This document shows positions 9,364-18,457 of a stretch of DNA of 64,000 bases, piece after piece (the first letter of the stretch is position 1; every line of letters begins with the position of its first letter). The stretch is from Acuticoccus mangrovi (GTDB lineage Bacteria > Pseudomonadota > Alphaproteobacteria > Rhizobiales > Amorphaceae), in NCBI RefSeq assembly GCF_016411865.1, contig NZ_JAEKJA010000005.1, forward strand, positions 186,001 through 250,000. The letters run 5' to 3'. The notes beneath the pieces were generated by a model. It was not told the origin of the DNA and searched no databases. It worked only from the letters and a program-made list of their open reading frames with translations. Made by a program: the position numbers and the translations under genes.

Positions 9364-10416
9364 ATGACGAGCCGCTTCTTTCCCCCCGCCGAACCGCAGA
9401 CCCTCGGAACCGTGGCCGACGCCGTCGGCGCCAAGGTGGACGAGGCCGCCCGCGAGCGCATCATGACCGACGTGATGCCCCTCGACACGGCAGGACCCGA
9501 GCACGTGTCCTTCCTGCGCGACGCCAAGCACCGCGCCGCCCTCGCCACCACCAAGGCCGGCGCCGTCTTCTGCGAGGCGCGCTTCGCCGCCGAGATGCCC
9601 GAGGGCAGCATCGCCCTCGTGACTCCCTATCCGGACAACGCCTTCGGCCTCGCCGCCGGCCTCTTCCATCCCTCCGCCATGCGGCCGCGGCCGCTGACGG
9701 CACGCGCCGGCGGCGAGATCGCCACGACTGCCATCATCGAGGAGCCGGAGGGGCTCGAGGCCAACGTGATCGTCGAGGCCTTCGCCGTCATCGCGCGCGG
9801 CGTCGAGATCGGCCGCGGCACCGTCATCGGCCCCAACGTGGTCATCGGGCCGGGCTGCACCATCGGCCGCAACGCGGTGATCGGCGCCAACTCCACGATC
9901 CAGTGCGCCCACATCGGCGATCGGGTGATCATCCATCCCGGTGTGCGCATCGGTCAGGACGGCTTCGGCCTCGCCCGCACGCCCGATGGCTACCGCAAGG
10001 TGCCGCAGGTGGGCTCGGTGGTGATCCAGGACGATGTGGAGATCGGCGCCAACACCACCATCGACCGCGGCTCCCGGCGCGACACGGTGATCGGCAAGGG
10101 CACCAAGATCGACAACCAGGTGCAGATCGGCCACAACGTGGTCATGGGGTGCCACTGCGTCATCGCCGGCTGCGTCGGCATCTCCGGCTCCGTCACCATG
10201 GGCGACTATGTGACCCTCGGCGGCCATGTCGGCCTGCGCGACGGCATCACGCTCGGCTCCGGCTCCTCGGTCGCCGGCAAGTCGGGCGTGGGCGAGGACG
10301 TCCCGGCCGGCGCCACCTATGCCGGTCTACCCGCCACCGACGCCCGCCGCTACCTCGCCGAACGGATGGCCATCGGCCGCCTGATGCGCAAAAAAGGCGG
10401 CGCTTCAAATTCCTGA
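9364..10416 (+). CDS. lpxD: UDP-3-O-(3-hydroxyacyl)glucosamine N-acyltransferase
   Basis: Third step of lipid A synthesis: adds the N-linked hydroxyacyl chain to UDP-3-O-acyl-glucosamine in the cytoplasm. The 350-residue product has an N-terminal uridine-binding domain (to about residue 110), then a long left-handed beta-helix of hexapeptide repeats. The catalytic His lies in [11 protein letters not shown], and a C-terminal helical tail follows. The ATG at 9364 matches the family start. It heads lpxD-fabZ-lpxA-lpxI-lpxB, the standard lipid A module. Confidence 0.97.
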   Translation: MTSRFFPPAEPQTLGTVADAVGAKVDEAARERIMTDVMPLDTAGPEHVSFLRDAKHRAALATTKAGAVFCEARFAAEMPEGSIALVTPYPDNAFGLAAGLFHPSAMRPRPLTARAGGEIATTAIIEEPEGLEANVIVEAFAVIARGVEIGRGTVIGPNVVIGPGCTIGRNAVIGANSTIQCAHIGDRVIIHPGVRIGQDGFGLARTPDGYRKVPQVGSVVIQDDVEIGANTTIDRGSRRDTVIGKGTKIDNQVQIGHNVVMGCHCVIAGCVGISGSVTMGDYVTLGGHVGLRDGITLGSGSSVAGKSGVGEDVPAGATYAGLPATDARRYLAERMAIGRLMRKKGGASNS

Positions 10417-10472
10417 GTGCGCCGCTTATGGTGTGCATTCTTGGCGATCAATAGGGTACGAAAGTCGACGAA

Positions 10473-10949
10473 ATGGATGGAGGAGCAGACCTCACGGAGG
10501 TCAAGACAACGGTTGAATCGGCCGAGATCCGGGACGTTCTGACGTATCTCCCCCACCGCTATCCGTTCCTGATGATCGACCGTGTCACGAACATCGATCA
10601 AGACCGATTCGGGATCGGGATCAAGAATGTGACGATCAACGAGCCGCAGTTCCAGGGCCATTTCCCGGCTGCCCCGGTGATGCCGGGGGTTCTCCTCATC
10701 GAGGGCATGGCACAGACGGCGGGCGTCCTGTGCGTCATCGCCCAGGGGTTGGAAAGCCCGTCGCTGGTCTATTTCATGACCATCGACAAGGCGAAGTTCA
10801 GAAAGCCCGTCGTGCCCGGCGACGTTGTGGAGTACCACATGACCAAGGAGCGTCAGCGCGGCAACATCTGGCGCTTCCACGGCAAGGCCATCGTGCGCGA
10901 CCAGGTGGTTGCGGAGGCCGACGTGAGCGCGATGATCGTGCGCGACTGA
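10473..10949 (+). CDS. fabZ: 3-hydroxyacyl-[acyl-carrier-protein] dehydratase
   Basis: Dehydrates 3-hydroxyacyl-ACP in fatty acid elongation, competing with the lipid A acyltransferases for the same hydroxyacyl-ACP pool. The 158-residue hot-dog-fold protein has the catalytic His63 in FQGHFPA and Glu77 in [12 protein letters not shown]. The N-terminus is slightly extended over E. coli FabZ. It lies between lpxD and lpxA, as in most Gram-negative genomes, with 56- and 71-base gaps. Confidence 0.97.
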   Translation: MDGGADLTEVKTTVESAEIRDVLTYLPHRYPFLMIDRVTNIDQDRFGIGIKNVTINEPQFQGHFPAAPVMPGVLLIEGMAQTAGVLCVIAQGLESPSLVYFMTIDKAKFRKPVVPGDVVEYHMTKERQRGNIWRFHGKAIVRDQVVAEADVSAMIVRD

Positions 10950-11020
10950 GCGAGACGTTCGATGTGTAAGGCGTACCACGAGGCCCCGCCCGCCGGCGGC
11001 GCCTCCCTGTCTCCGGTGGG

Positions 11021-11860
11021 GTGCTCTTGAGCATTCATCCGACCGCGATCGTCGCCCCGGGCGCCCGGTTGGGCGAGGGGGTGGAGATCGGCCCCTATGC
11101 CGTGATCGGCGAGACCGTCACGCTCGGCGATCACGTGAGCGTCGGCCCCAACGTGGTCCTGACGGGGCGCACCACCATCGGTGCCGGCTCCAGGCTCCAT
11201 CCGGGCGTCGTCGTGGGCGAGCCGCCGCAGGACTTCTCCTATCGCGGCGAGGACGTCTCGGTGGAGATCGGTGAGCGCTGCATCCTGCGCGAGCACGTGA
11301 CCGTCCACGCCGGAACCGCGCGCGGGCACGCCCGCACCGTCGTCGGCAACGACTGCTTCTTCATGGTCGGCGTCCATGTCGGCCACGACTGCATCGTCGG
11401 CAACAGCGTGACCTTGTCGAACAACGTGCTCCTCGCCGGCCACACGAGCCTCGGCGACTATGTGCTGATCGGCGGCGGCGCGGCCATCGTCCAGCGCGTG
11501 CGGATCGGCGCCTACGCCTTCATCAGCGGCCTTTCGGGAGTGACGAAGGACGTGGTGCCCTTCGCCTACGTCATCGGCCATCGGGGGCGGCTCGACAGCC
11601 TCAACCTCGTCGGCCTCAAGCGGCGCGGCTTCGACCGTACGCAGATCCGCACCCTGCTCGACGCCTACGCCATCCTGTTCGCCGAGGAGGGGCTGTTCCG
11701 CGACCGCCTCGACCGCCTCAGGGCGGAGATGGGCGAAGAGGCGCTGGTGAAGGAGATCCTCGCCTTCATCGACGCCGGCCGCAATCGGCCGCTGCTTCAG
11801 CCGCTCGGCAAGCACGATCACATCGCCGACGATCCCGATCTTCTCGAAGCCGGGGTGTGA
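11021..11860 (+). CDS. lpxA: UDP-N-acetylglucosamine O-acyltransferase
   Basis: First committed step of lipid A synthesis, transfer of 3-hydroxyacyl from ACP to UDP-GlcNAc. The 279-residue protein is a left-handed beta-helix of hexapeptide repeats, with the catalytic His region MVGVHVGHDC and a C-terminal helical domain with the motif NLVGLKRRGF. The start could be the GTG at 11021 or the TTG at 11027; a GGTGGGG stretch at 11015-11021 would suit the TTG slightly better. The stop overlaps the lpxI GTG. Confidence 0.96.
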   Translation: MLLSIHPTAIVAPGARLGEGVEIGPYAVIGETVTLGDHVSVGPNVVLTGRTTIGAGSRLHPGVVVGEPPQDFSYRGEDVSVEIGERCILREHVTVHAGTARGHARTVVGNDCFFMVGVHVGHDCIVGNSVTLSNNVLLAGHTSLGDYVLIGGGAAIVQRVRIGAYAFISGLSGVTKDVVPFAYVIGHRGRLDSLNLVGLKRRGFDRTQIRTLLDAYAILFAEEGLFRDRLDRLRAEMGEEALVKEILAFIDAGRNRPLLQPLGKHDHIADDPDLLEAGV

Positions 11861-12684
11861 GCGAGCCTCTCGCCATCATCGCCGGCGCCGGGGCGCTGCC
11901 CTGGGAGGCGGCGCAGGCGATCGCCCCACGCCGCCCGGTGATCGTCTTCGCGATCGACAAGGAAGCCGATGCCGGCCCTGCCGACATCGAGACCCATCGC
12001 CTCGGCTACGGCCAGATCGGCCGGCTCGTGAAGACGATGGAGGCGCGCGGCTGCCGCGATCTCCTCTTCCTCGGCGCGATCCGCTCCCGCCCCGACTACA
12101 CCCGCATCCTCGGCGACATCGAAACGCTGAAGCTGGTGCCGAAGATCGTTCGCGCCGCCGTCGGTGGCGACGACAGCATCGTGCGCAACGTGCTCGCCCT
12201 TTTCGAGGCGGAGGGCTTCCGCATCGTGTCGGTGGCCGACGCCGTGCCGGAGCTTCTGGCGCCCGTGGGGCAGCTCGGTCGCCACGCTCCCGACGCGGCA
12301 CACGAGAGCGACATCGCCCTCGGCGCCGGCTTTCTCGATGCGACCGCGCCCTTCGACGTCGGCCAGGCGGTGGTGGTGGCCGAAACGCGCATCGTCGCGG
12401 TGGAGGGGGCGGAGGGCACCGACCGGATGCTCGAGCGCTGCGCCGCCTTGCGGGCGGAGAAGCGCTTCCGCGCCCGCCGCGGCGCCGGCGTTCTCGTCAA
12501 GCGGGCGAAGCGCGGGCAGGACATGCGCGCCGACGTTCCCGTCGTGGGGGCGGCGACGCTCCGGCGGGTGCTCGACGCCGGCTTCGGCGGCATCGCCGTC
12601 GAGGCCGGGCGCACGATCATCGCCGAGCGCGCCGAGATGATCCGGATGGCGGACAAGGCCCGCGCCTTCGTGATCGCCCGATGA
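11857..12684 (+). CDS. lpxI: UDP-2,3-diacylglucosamine pyrophosphatase LpxI
   Basis: Hydrolyses UDP-2,3-diacylglucosamine to lipid X. LpxI is the alphaproteobacterial replacement for LpxH and attacks the other phosphorus atom. The 275-residue product has the two-domain LpxI layout: an N-terminal nucleotide-binding-like part starting IIAGAGALP, then a C-terminal domain with the conserved KRGQDMRADVPVVG block holding the catalytic Asp region. The GTG start overlaps lpxA by four bases and the stop overlaps the lpxB ATG, so all three are coupled. Confidence 0.94.
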   Translation: MSEPLAIIAGAGALPWEAAQAIAPRRPVIVFAIDKEADAGPADIETHRLGYGQIGRLVKTMEARGCRDLLFLGAIRSRPDYTRILGDIETLKLVPKIVRAAVGGDDSIVRNVLALFEAEGFRIVSVADAVPELLAPVGQLGRHAPDAAHESDIALGAGFLDATAPFDVGQAVVVAETRIVAVEGAEGTDRMLERCAALRAEKRFRARRGAGVLVKRAKRGQDMRADVPVVGAATLRRVLDAGFGGIAVEAGRTIIAERAEMIRMADKARAFVIAR

Positions 12685-13844
12685 GGCGGCTGCGCGTCGC
12701 GATCCTCGCCGGCGAGGCCTCCGGCGACCATCTCGGCGGCGCGCTGATGCACGCCATCGCCGCGCGCCGCGCAGTGGAGTGGATGGGGGTCGGCGGCGAG
12801 GACATGATGGCGGCGGGTCTCGATCCCATCTTCCCGCTCGACGAGATCTCGGTGATGGGGATCGACGCCATCGTCCGCCGCCTGCCGCAGCTTCTGTCGC
12901 GCATCCGGGAGGCGGCGGAGCGGGTCGTGGCGTTCGCGCCCGACGTCGTCGTGATCATCGATGCACCGGAGTTCAACCACCGCGTCGCGAAGCGGGTGCG
13001 CAAGGCGCTGCCGGGCGTGCCGATCGTCAACTATGTGAGCCCGACGATATGGGCCTGGCGTCCGGGGCGGGCGAAGGCGATGCGCCCCTATGTGGATCTC
13101 GTCCTCGCCCTCTTTCCGTTCGAGCCGGAGGCCCATGCCCGCCTCGGCGGTCCGCGCTGTGTCTATGTCGGCCACCCGCTCTACGAGGCGACGGCCGCAA
13201 CGGTGCCGCCGGGCGAGACGCTGCTCGTCCTGCCCGGCAGCCGGCGCGGCGAGATCGACCGTCTGATGCCCGTCTTCGGCGCCGCGATCGGCCGCCTCGC
13301 GCCGGCACTGCCGGTGGAGCTGCTCGCCGTTCCCTGGCAGCGCAAGCGCATCGAGGCGCATCTGGCGGACTGGCCGGTGCAGCCCGCCATCGTCTCCGGC
13401 CCCGGCGCGAAGGCGCAAGCCTTCGCCAAGGCGCGGGCCGCGCTCGCCGCCTCGGGCACCGTGACGCTGGAGCTCGCCGCGGCGCGGGTGCCGATGGTGG
13501 TCGCCTACAAGCTCGACTTCGCCTACCGGCAGGTCAAGCGGCTCCACTGGCTCCTGCCCATCGTGAAGGCGCCGTCGATGGTGCTCGCCAACATCGCGAT
13601 CGGCCGCAACGACATTCCGGCCTTCCTGGAGGAAGACGCCAATCCGGAGGCGCTCGCCGCCGCGCTCGCCCCGCTTCTTAAGCCGGAGAGCGAGGCCCGC
13701 GCGCTACAGATGCGCGCGTTCGACGACTTCGCCGCCGAGATGGCCGTCGCGACCTCCCCGGCCGAGCAGGCGGCCGATGCGGTGCTGTCCGTCCTGCCCC
13801 CGTCCGCCGCCGAGGACAGCGGGAGCGGCGCCACGGGGGCATGA
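12681..13844 (+). CDS. lpxB: lipid A disaccharide synthase
   Basis: Glycosyltransferase (family GT19) that joins lipid X to UDP-2,3-diacylglucosamine at the inner membrane face. The 387-residue product shows the GEASGDHLG motif near residue 10, the SPTIWAWRPGR motif, and LPGSRRGEI at the start of the second Rossmann domain. The C-terminal 15 residues are Ser/Gly/Ala-rich and poorly conserved. It ends the lipid A module; no terminator-like hairpin is obvious after it. Confidence 0.96.
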   Translation: MRRLRVAILAGEASGDHLGGALMHAIAARRAVEWMGVGGEDMMAAGLDPIFPLDEISVMGIDAIVRRLPQLLSRIREAAERVVAFAPDVVVIIDAPEFNHRVAKRVRKALPGVPIVNYVSPTIWAWRPGRAKAMRPYVDLVLALFPFEPEAHARLGGPRCVYVGHPLYEATAATVPPGETLLVLPGSRRGEIDRLMPVFGAAIGRLAPALPVELLAVPWQRKRIEAHLADWPVQPAIVSGPGAKAQAFAKARAALAASGTVTLELAAARVPMVVAYKLDFAYRQVKRLHWLLPIVKAPSMVLANIAIGRNDIPAFLEEDANPEALAAALAPLLKPESEARALQMRAFDDFAAEMAVATSPAEQAADAVLSVLPPSAAEDSGSGATGA

Positions 13845-13881
13845 CGCAGGGGCGGCACTCGCCGCGACGGTCGCTCGCACC

Positions 13882-13908
13882 TGCATACCGTCCGGCACGC
13901 AGTATGCA
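13882..13908. promoter_or_regulatory. inverted repeat upstream of the LysR gene
   Basis: Perfect 7-base arms TGCATAC (13882-13888) and GTATGCA (13902-13908) flank 13 bases. The element sits between lpxB and the LysR gene, which starts at 14071, and could be an operator for that gene. Only the symmetry supports this. Confidence 0.35.
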
Positions 13909-14070
13909 TCTCATCGGCTATCTGTGATTGTTCGTCGGCCTTAGCGACGCGAGCCGCCCCCTTCTCGCAAGTCCGTGCTGCCCGCCCTCAGCGAGGGGAG
14001 CCGCGCGAGGATCGGGCCGGTCCGCCGCACCGTGGGGCAGGCGTCGTCCACCGCCCAGAGGTCGCGCGGG

Positions 14071-14997
14071 ATGCGTGCAACGTTCCGGCACATCCAGTTC
14101 CTGAAGACGGCCGTCGAGACGGGCAGCATCACGCAGACGGCGAAGGAGCTGAACGTCTCCCAGCCGGCCGTCAGCCACGCCCTGCGCGAGCTGGAGGCGC
14201 AGCTGGGGCTGACGCTCTTCGTGCGCTCCGCCGGCAGGATCCGGCCGACGGCCGAGGCGCTGGCGCTGCGCGAGGACGCCGACCGCGTGCTCGGAGCCGC
14301 CGCGGGCTTTGCGATCCACGCCGAAGAGTTGCGGACGCAGGCGGGCGGCAACATCGACGTCGCCGCGATCCCGGTCCTGTCGCTCGCGACGATGCCGGCC
14401 GCCGTGGGCCTCCTCAAGGCCGAGATGCCGTTCAGCAGCATCGCCATCCGCAGCATGACGACGGACGACGTCATCAAGCAGGTGGTCACCGAGCGGGCCC
14501 ATCTCGGCTTCGTGGCGCGACCGGTCCAGGAGGCCGGCGTCTCGTTGGAGCCGCTCATGGAGACCGACTTCTGCTGCTTCCTGCCCGAGGGCCACCCGCT
14601 CACGACGCGCGAGTTCGTGCGTAACGAAGACCTCGACCACGAGACGATCATCGCCATCGGCACGGTCAATCCGCCCGGCATCGCCTTCCGCCCCGACGGC
14701 AACGACCATCGCCGCGCCATCACGGTGGAGACCAACAACGCCTTCACGGCCGCCGAGATGGTGCGGCGCGGCGTCGGCGTCGCGGTGATCGATCCCTTGC
14801 CGCTGTGCGACTATCCGGCCGAGGGAATTGCCGTGCGTCCCTTCGTGCCCTCCTTTTCGCTCACGGTGTCGGCGGTCCACTCGCTCCAGCGTCCCCACTC
14901 CAAGCTCGAACGGGCGTTCGTGGAGAAGGTCCGCTCCATCCTGCACAACTATGCGGACATCCTGAACGAGCGCGGGATCTTCGCCCGCAAGCGCTGA
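14071..14997 (+). CDS. LysR-family transcriptional regulator
   Basis: Probable regulator of the heterocycle operon that starts at 15144. The 308-residue protein has an N-terminal winged helix-turn-helix (about residues 5-62, with the recognition helix in NVSQPAVSHALRELE) and a C-terminal substrate-binding-like effector domain. A GTG at 13975 is in frame, but the ATG at 14071 starts right at the HTH and fits the family. It lies on the same strand as the operon, 146 bases away, with a T-N11-A palindrome in the gap. Its effector is unknown; the likely candidate is the imported substrate. Confidence 0.9.
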   Translation: MRATFRHIQFLKTAVETGSITQTAKELNVSQPAVSHALRELEAQLGLTLFVRSAGRIRPTAEALALREDADRVLGAAAGFAIHAEELRTQAGGNIDVAAIPVLSLATMPAAVGLLKAEMPFSSIAIRSMTTDDVIKQVVTERAHLGFVARPVQEAGVSLEPLMETDFCCFLPEGHPLTTREFVRNEDLDHETIIAIGTVNPPGIAFRPDGNDHRRAITVETNNAFTAAEMVRRGVGVAVIDPLPLCDYPAEGIAVRPFVPSFSLTVSAVHSLQRPHSKLERAFVEKVRSILHNYADILNERGIFARKR

Positions 14998-15029
14998 TCC
15001 CGGCGCCTCCGGCATCGCTCGGGCCGCCC

Positions 15030-15044
15030 ATGAGGGACGCTCAT
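15030..15044. promoter_or_regulatory. LysR-type T-N11-A palindrome
   Basis: ATGAGGGACGCTCAT is a perfect inverted repeat with 5-base arms and a 5-base centre, fitting the T-N11-A form of LysR recognition sites. CTCATA occurs inside it and again eight bases later at 15048-15053, resembling a recognition site plus activation site. It lies 99-114 bases before the amidohydrolase start and directly after the LysR gene. Confidence 0.5.
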
Positions 15045-15143
15045 AGGCTCATAAATAACTTTCAATCATTTCGACGGCTTGAACTCGCTACTCTTCTTGT
15101 GCGCCGCAGCAACGGCGTCCGTCCTTCACTATTCGCGAGCCCT

Positions 15144-16667
15144 ATGCCCCCTGCCGCCAACCGCTTTCTCGTCACGGGCGCACGTGTTCTCGCCCAGGAT
15201 GCCGACGTCGACATGCCGCCGGTGGCCGACGTCCTGGTCGAGGACGGTCTGATCCGGAAGATCGGCGATCTCCACGCGGTGGAGGATGTGACGCGGGTCG
15301 ACCTCGCCGGTCATCTTCTGGCACCGGGCTTCGTCAACGCCCACTATCACTCCCACGACGTCCTGGCGAAGGGGAGCTTCGAGCGGCTCACCCTGGAGCG
15401 CTGGGCGCTGGTGTCGGGGGCGATCGGCGCCGGCCGATCGGAGGCGGAGGTGCGTCTGCGCACGCTCCTCGGCGCCGTCGAGTGCCTCAAGAACGGGATC
15501 ACCACGGTCCAGGACTTCGCCACGCTCAATCCGCTGACGCCGTTGATCGACGTCGTGGCGAACGCCTACGCCAGCGCCGGGGTGAGGGTGATCCTGTCGC
15601 CCACCGTGCGGGATCTGTCGCAGGCCGACTCCATCTTATGGATCAACGAGCTCGCCTCGGACGAGGAGGCCCGCGTCGTCGGCCGGACGGCGCCGGACGG
15701 GCCGACCCAGCTCGCCGTCATCGGCGAGGCGATGGACCGGATCGGGGACCGGGGTGGGCTCATCCGCTGGGCGGTCAGCCCGTCCGCGCCGCAGCGGTGC
15801 AGCTTCGAATTTCTCCAGGCGATCGACCGCTTCCGTCGCGAGCGCAGGTTGCCCGTCTACACCCACCTCTACGAAACCCGCCTGCAGCGCCTGTTCGCCG
15901 ACCAGGAGCTCGCCCGCTTCGGCGGCTCCGCCGTCACGATGATGCAAGAGGCCGGCCTCCTCGACGGCGGCGTGAGCTTCGCCCACTGCATCTGGATCCG
16001 CCCTGAGGAGGTGCGTCAGCTCGCCGACGCCGGCGCGGGCGTCATCCTCAACATGCTCTCCAATCTCAAGCTGCGCAGCGGCATCGCGCCGATCCGCGCC
16101 CTGCGCGAGGCGGGCATCCCGCTCTCCCTCGGCTGCGACAACTGCAGCTGCAGCGACGTGCAGAGCATGCTGCAGGTGATGAAGCTCTATTGCCTCCTGA
16201 GCGGCGTCGCGGGCGAGACCGGCGGACCCGAGGCGGCCGAGGCGATCGGCCTCGCCACCACGGCCGGCGCCCGCACCGCGGGACTTCAGGGGCGGATCGG
16301 TACCCTCGCACCGGGCATGGCCGCCGACATGGTGGCTTACGATCTCTCCGACATCGCCTGGCAGCCGCTGAACAGCGTCGCGCGTCAGCTCGTTTTCGCC
16401 GAGACCGGGCGGGCCATTCGCCACGTCTGGGTGGCGGGGCAGCCGCGCGTGTGGGCCGGCCGCTGCGCCCCCGAGATCGAGGCCGAGATCGCCGACCAGC
16501 TCGCCCGCCTCATGCCCGGCGTGCGGACCGATCTCGCCGCGCTCAGCGCGCGCGCCGCGACGATGAGCGACGTGTTCAGCCGGATCGACCAGCGCCTCGA
16601 CTGTCACTTCGACCTGTCTCGCCTTCCTTTCGACGCCACGTACCAGCAACGGGAAAGAAGCCAATGA
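15144..16667 (+). CDS. amidohydrolase, COG0402 deaminase type
   Basis: Metal-dependent hydrolase of the cytosine deaminase / MTA-SAH deaminase / TrzA group, probably removing an amino or similar group from a heterocyclic substrate. In the 507-residue product the metal-binding pair is His67 and His69 (NAHYHSH), followed by His241 (YTHLYE), His281 (FAHCIW) and Asp332 (LGCDNCS), the complete catalytic set of a mononuclear enzyme. I chose the ATG at 15144 because the frame upstream overlaps the LysR gene. Its last bases overlap the start of the binding protein (ATGA), placing it in one operon with the transporter, the RutA-like enzyme and the amidase. Confidence 0.85.
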   Translation: MPPAANRFLVTGARVLAQDADVDMPPVADVLVEDGLIRKIGDLHAVEDVTRVDLAGHLLAPGFVNAHYHSHDVLAKGSFERLTLERWALVSGAIGAGRSEAEVRLRTLLGAVECLKNGITTVQDFATLNPLTPLIDVVANAYASAGVRVILSPTVRDLSQADSILWINELASDEEARVVGRTAPDGPTQLAVIGEAMDRIGDRGGLIRWAVSPSAPQRCSFEFLQAIDRFRRERRLPVYTHLYETRLQRLFADQELARFGGSAVTMMQEAGLLDGGVSFAHCIWIRPEEVRQLADAGAGVILNMLSNLKLRSGIAPIRALREAGIPLSLGCDNCSCSDVQSMLQVMKLYCLLSGVAGETGGPEAAEAIGLATTAGARTAGLQGRIGTLAPGMAADMVAYDLSDIAWQPLNSVARQLVFAETGRAIRHVWVAGQPRVWAGRCAPEIEAEIADQLARLMPGVRTDLAALSARAATMSDVFSRIDQRLDCHFDLSRLPFDATYQQRERSQ

Positions 16668-17638
16668 TCCCAACGGGAATGAAGTCGCTCATCGCAGGGG
16701 CGATGCTTGTCACCGGATTGACGGCGACCGCGTTCGCCCAGTCGCCGGAGAAGACCTCCGTCAAGGTCGGTCTCGCCGCGCAGACCCCCGCCTTCCTCGG
16801 GCTCTACCTCGCCGATGCCGAGGGTCTCTACGACGGTCTCGACGTCGAGCTCGTCGCCTTCCGCAGCGGCTCCGATCTCGCCCGTGCCGTCGTCTCCGGT
16901 GCCGTCGACGTCGCCGCGGGGGCGCTGATTGAGGCGCTCGTGCCGATCCAGCAGGGCCAGCCCTACAAGGTCTTCTGGGGCGGCATGAACAACAGCGTCA
17001 TGGATTGGTACGCCATCCCCTCGATCTCCTCGATCGCCGATTCCAAGGGCGCGCGCTACGGGATCTCCTCATACGGCTCGCTGACCGACTTCGTGACGCG
17101 CTACGCGCTCGAGAAGAACGGCCTCAACCCCGAGACCGACGTGCAGATCATCCCGGGCGGCAGCTCCTCGGCGCGCCTCGCGGCGATGGAGGCCGGCCAG
17201 CTCGACGTCAACCTGCTGATCCCGCCGGCGAAGTTCGTCGCGGCCGAGAAGGGCTACAACAAGATCCTGTCGCAGAGCGACATCGCGCCCGACTATCCCT
17301 ACGAGGTGCTCTACGCCTCCGAGAGCTTCATCGCCGAAAACCCCAACACGGTCGCCGCGCTGATCGACGGGATCGCCAAGGGCGTCGAGCTCGCGAAGTC
17401 CGACGGCGACCGCGCGATCAAGGAAATCGAGGCGCGCACCGGCGTCGAGACCAAGTATGCGACGCTCGCCTATGACGAGATCGTCAAGCAGCTCTACGCC
17501 GACGGTCGGCTGCCGACGGAGGCGGGCATGAAGGCGTTCTGGGACGTCACGATCATGAGCGGCGAGTTCGCCGAGGTGCTGCCGACGTCGGAGTGGCTCG
17601 ACCCCACCTTCATCGACGAGCACGCCACGGCACAATAA
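16664..17638 (+). CDS. ABC transporter substrate-binding protein, NMT1/THI5 type
   Basis: Periplasmic binding protein of the NMT1/THI5-like group, which includes binding proteins for thiamine pyrimidine precursors, taurine and other sulfonates. The 324-residue product begins with a signal peptide cleaved near TAFAQS (about residue 26), followed by two alpha/beta lobes. The start at 16664 overlaps the preceding stop and has a GGAAAGAAG box; a second ATG lies at 16679. The pyrimidine-binding relatives and the RutA-like gene in the same operon suggest a pyrimidine-like ligand, which is inference. Confidence 0.88.
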   Translation: MIPTGMKSLIAGAMLVTGLTATAFAQSPEKTSVKVGLAAQTPAFLGLYLADAEGLYDGLDVELVAFRSGSDLARAVVSGAVDVAAGALIEALVPIQQGQPYKVFWGGMNNSVMDWYAIPSISSIADSKGARYGISSYGSLTDFVTRYALEKNGLNPETDVQIIPGGSSSARLAAMEAGQLDVNLLIPPAKFVAAEKGYNKILSQSDIAPDYPYEVLYASESFIAENPNTVAALIDGIAKGVELAKSDGDRAIKEIEARTGVETKYATLAYDEIVKQLYADGRLPTEAGMKAFWDVTIMSGEFAEVLPTSEWLDPTFIDEHATAQ

Positions 17639-17648
17639 TCGACACTGG

Positions 17649-17673
17649 GTTGGGCCGCCGCGGCGGCCCCAAC
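17649..17673 (+). repeat. hairpin after the binding-protein gene
   Basis: GTTGGGCCGCC pairs with GGCGGCCCCAAC around a tiny loop, with one unpaired base. It sits in the 54-base gap between the binding-protein stop and the ATPase start. Such stems often stabilise the upstream mRNA so that binding protein is made in excess over the membrane parts. No T-run follows. Confidence 0.45.
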
Positions 17674-17692
17674 GCTCGCATCGGAGTCCCTC

Positions 17693-18457
17693 TTGCCACA
17701 GATCCAGATCGAGGACGTATCGATCTCCTACGGCTCGCCCGACGCGAAGACGACCTTCAAGGCCGTCGTCGGGGCCAACCTCGCCATCGAGCCCGGAGAG
17801 TTCGTGACCATCGTCGGCCCGAGCGGCTGTGGCAAGAGCACGCTCCTCTCGGCGATCGCCGGCCTCGTTCCTTATGATGGGCGCCTGACGATCAACGGGG
17901 CCGCGGTCACCGGCCCAGGTCCCGACCGGGCGATCGTGTTTCAGGACGCCTCGCTGCTGCCCTGGCGGACGGTGCACGGCAACGTGCGGTTCGGCCTCGA
18001 AATGCAGCGCAAGCCACGCAAGTTCATCCGCGAGCGGGCCGAGCATTTCATCGAGATGGTGGGGCTCAACGCCTTCGCCCGCTATTATCCGGGGCAGCTC
18101 TCCGGCGGCATGCGCCAGCGCGTCAACATCGCCCGCGCGCTCGCCGCCGATCCCCAGGTCCTGTTGATGGACGAGCCGTTCGGCGCGCTCGACGCGCAGA
18201 CCCGCGAGATCATGGGCGGCGAGCTGCTGCGCATCTGGGAGGCCGAGCGCAAGACCGCGATCTTCGTCACGCACGACATCGAGGAGGCGATCTTCCTCGC
18301 CGACCGCGTCGTCGTGATGGGCCGCAATCCCGGCCGCATCAAGGACGTCATCCGGATCGACCTGCCGCGCCGTCGCACCGTCGAGATGCAGGAGGAGCCC
18401 GCCTTCCTCGACCTCAAGCGCCGCCTGCGCGCCTACCTCGCCGAGGACCTCGCATGA
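17693..18457 (+). CDS. ABC transporter ATP-binding protein, nitrate/sulfonate/taurine type
   Basis: Energises import by the two permeases that follow. The 254-residue protein has Walker A GPSGCGKST (42-50), Q-loop VFQDASLLPW, signature LSGGMRQR, Walker B LLMDEPFGALD and the H-loop VTHDIEEA, all intact. These residues and the length place it with the SsuB/TauB/ThiZ importers. It begins with a TTG preceded by a GGAG box with six-base spacing. The stop overlaps the ATG of the first permease. Confidence 0.93.
   Translation: MPQIQIEDVSISYGSPDAKTTFKAVVGANLAIEPGEFVTIVGPSGCGKSTLLSAIAGLVPYDGRLTINGAAVTGPGPDRAIVFQDASLLPWRTVHGNVRFGLEMQRKPRKFIRERAEHFIEMVGLNAFARYYPGQLSGGMRQRVNIARALAADPQVLLMDEPFGALDAQTREIMGGELLRIWEAERKTAIFVTHDIEEAIFLADRVVVMGRNPGRIKDVIRIDLPRRRTVEMQEEPAFLDLKRRLRAYLAEDLA

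Noticed and set aside
10397-10430. GC-rich stem across the lpxD stop codon as a terminator
   Set aside because: The stem is only about 7 bp, overlaps coding sequence, has no T-run, and fabZ follows closely in the usual lipid A operon.
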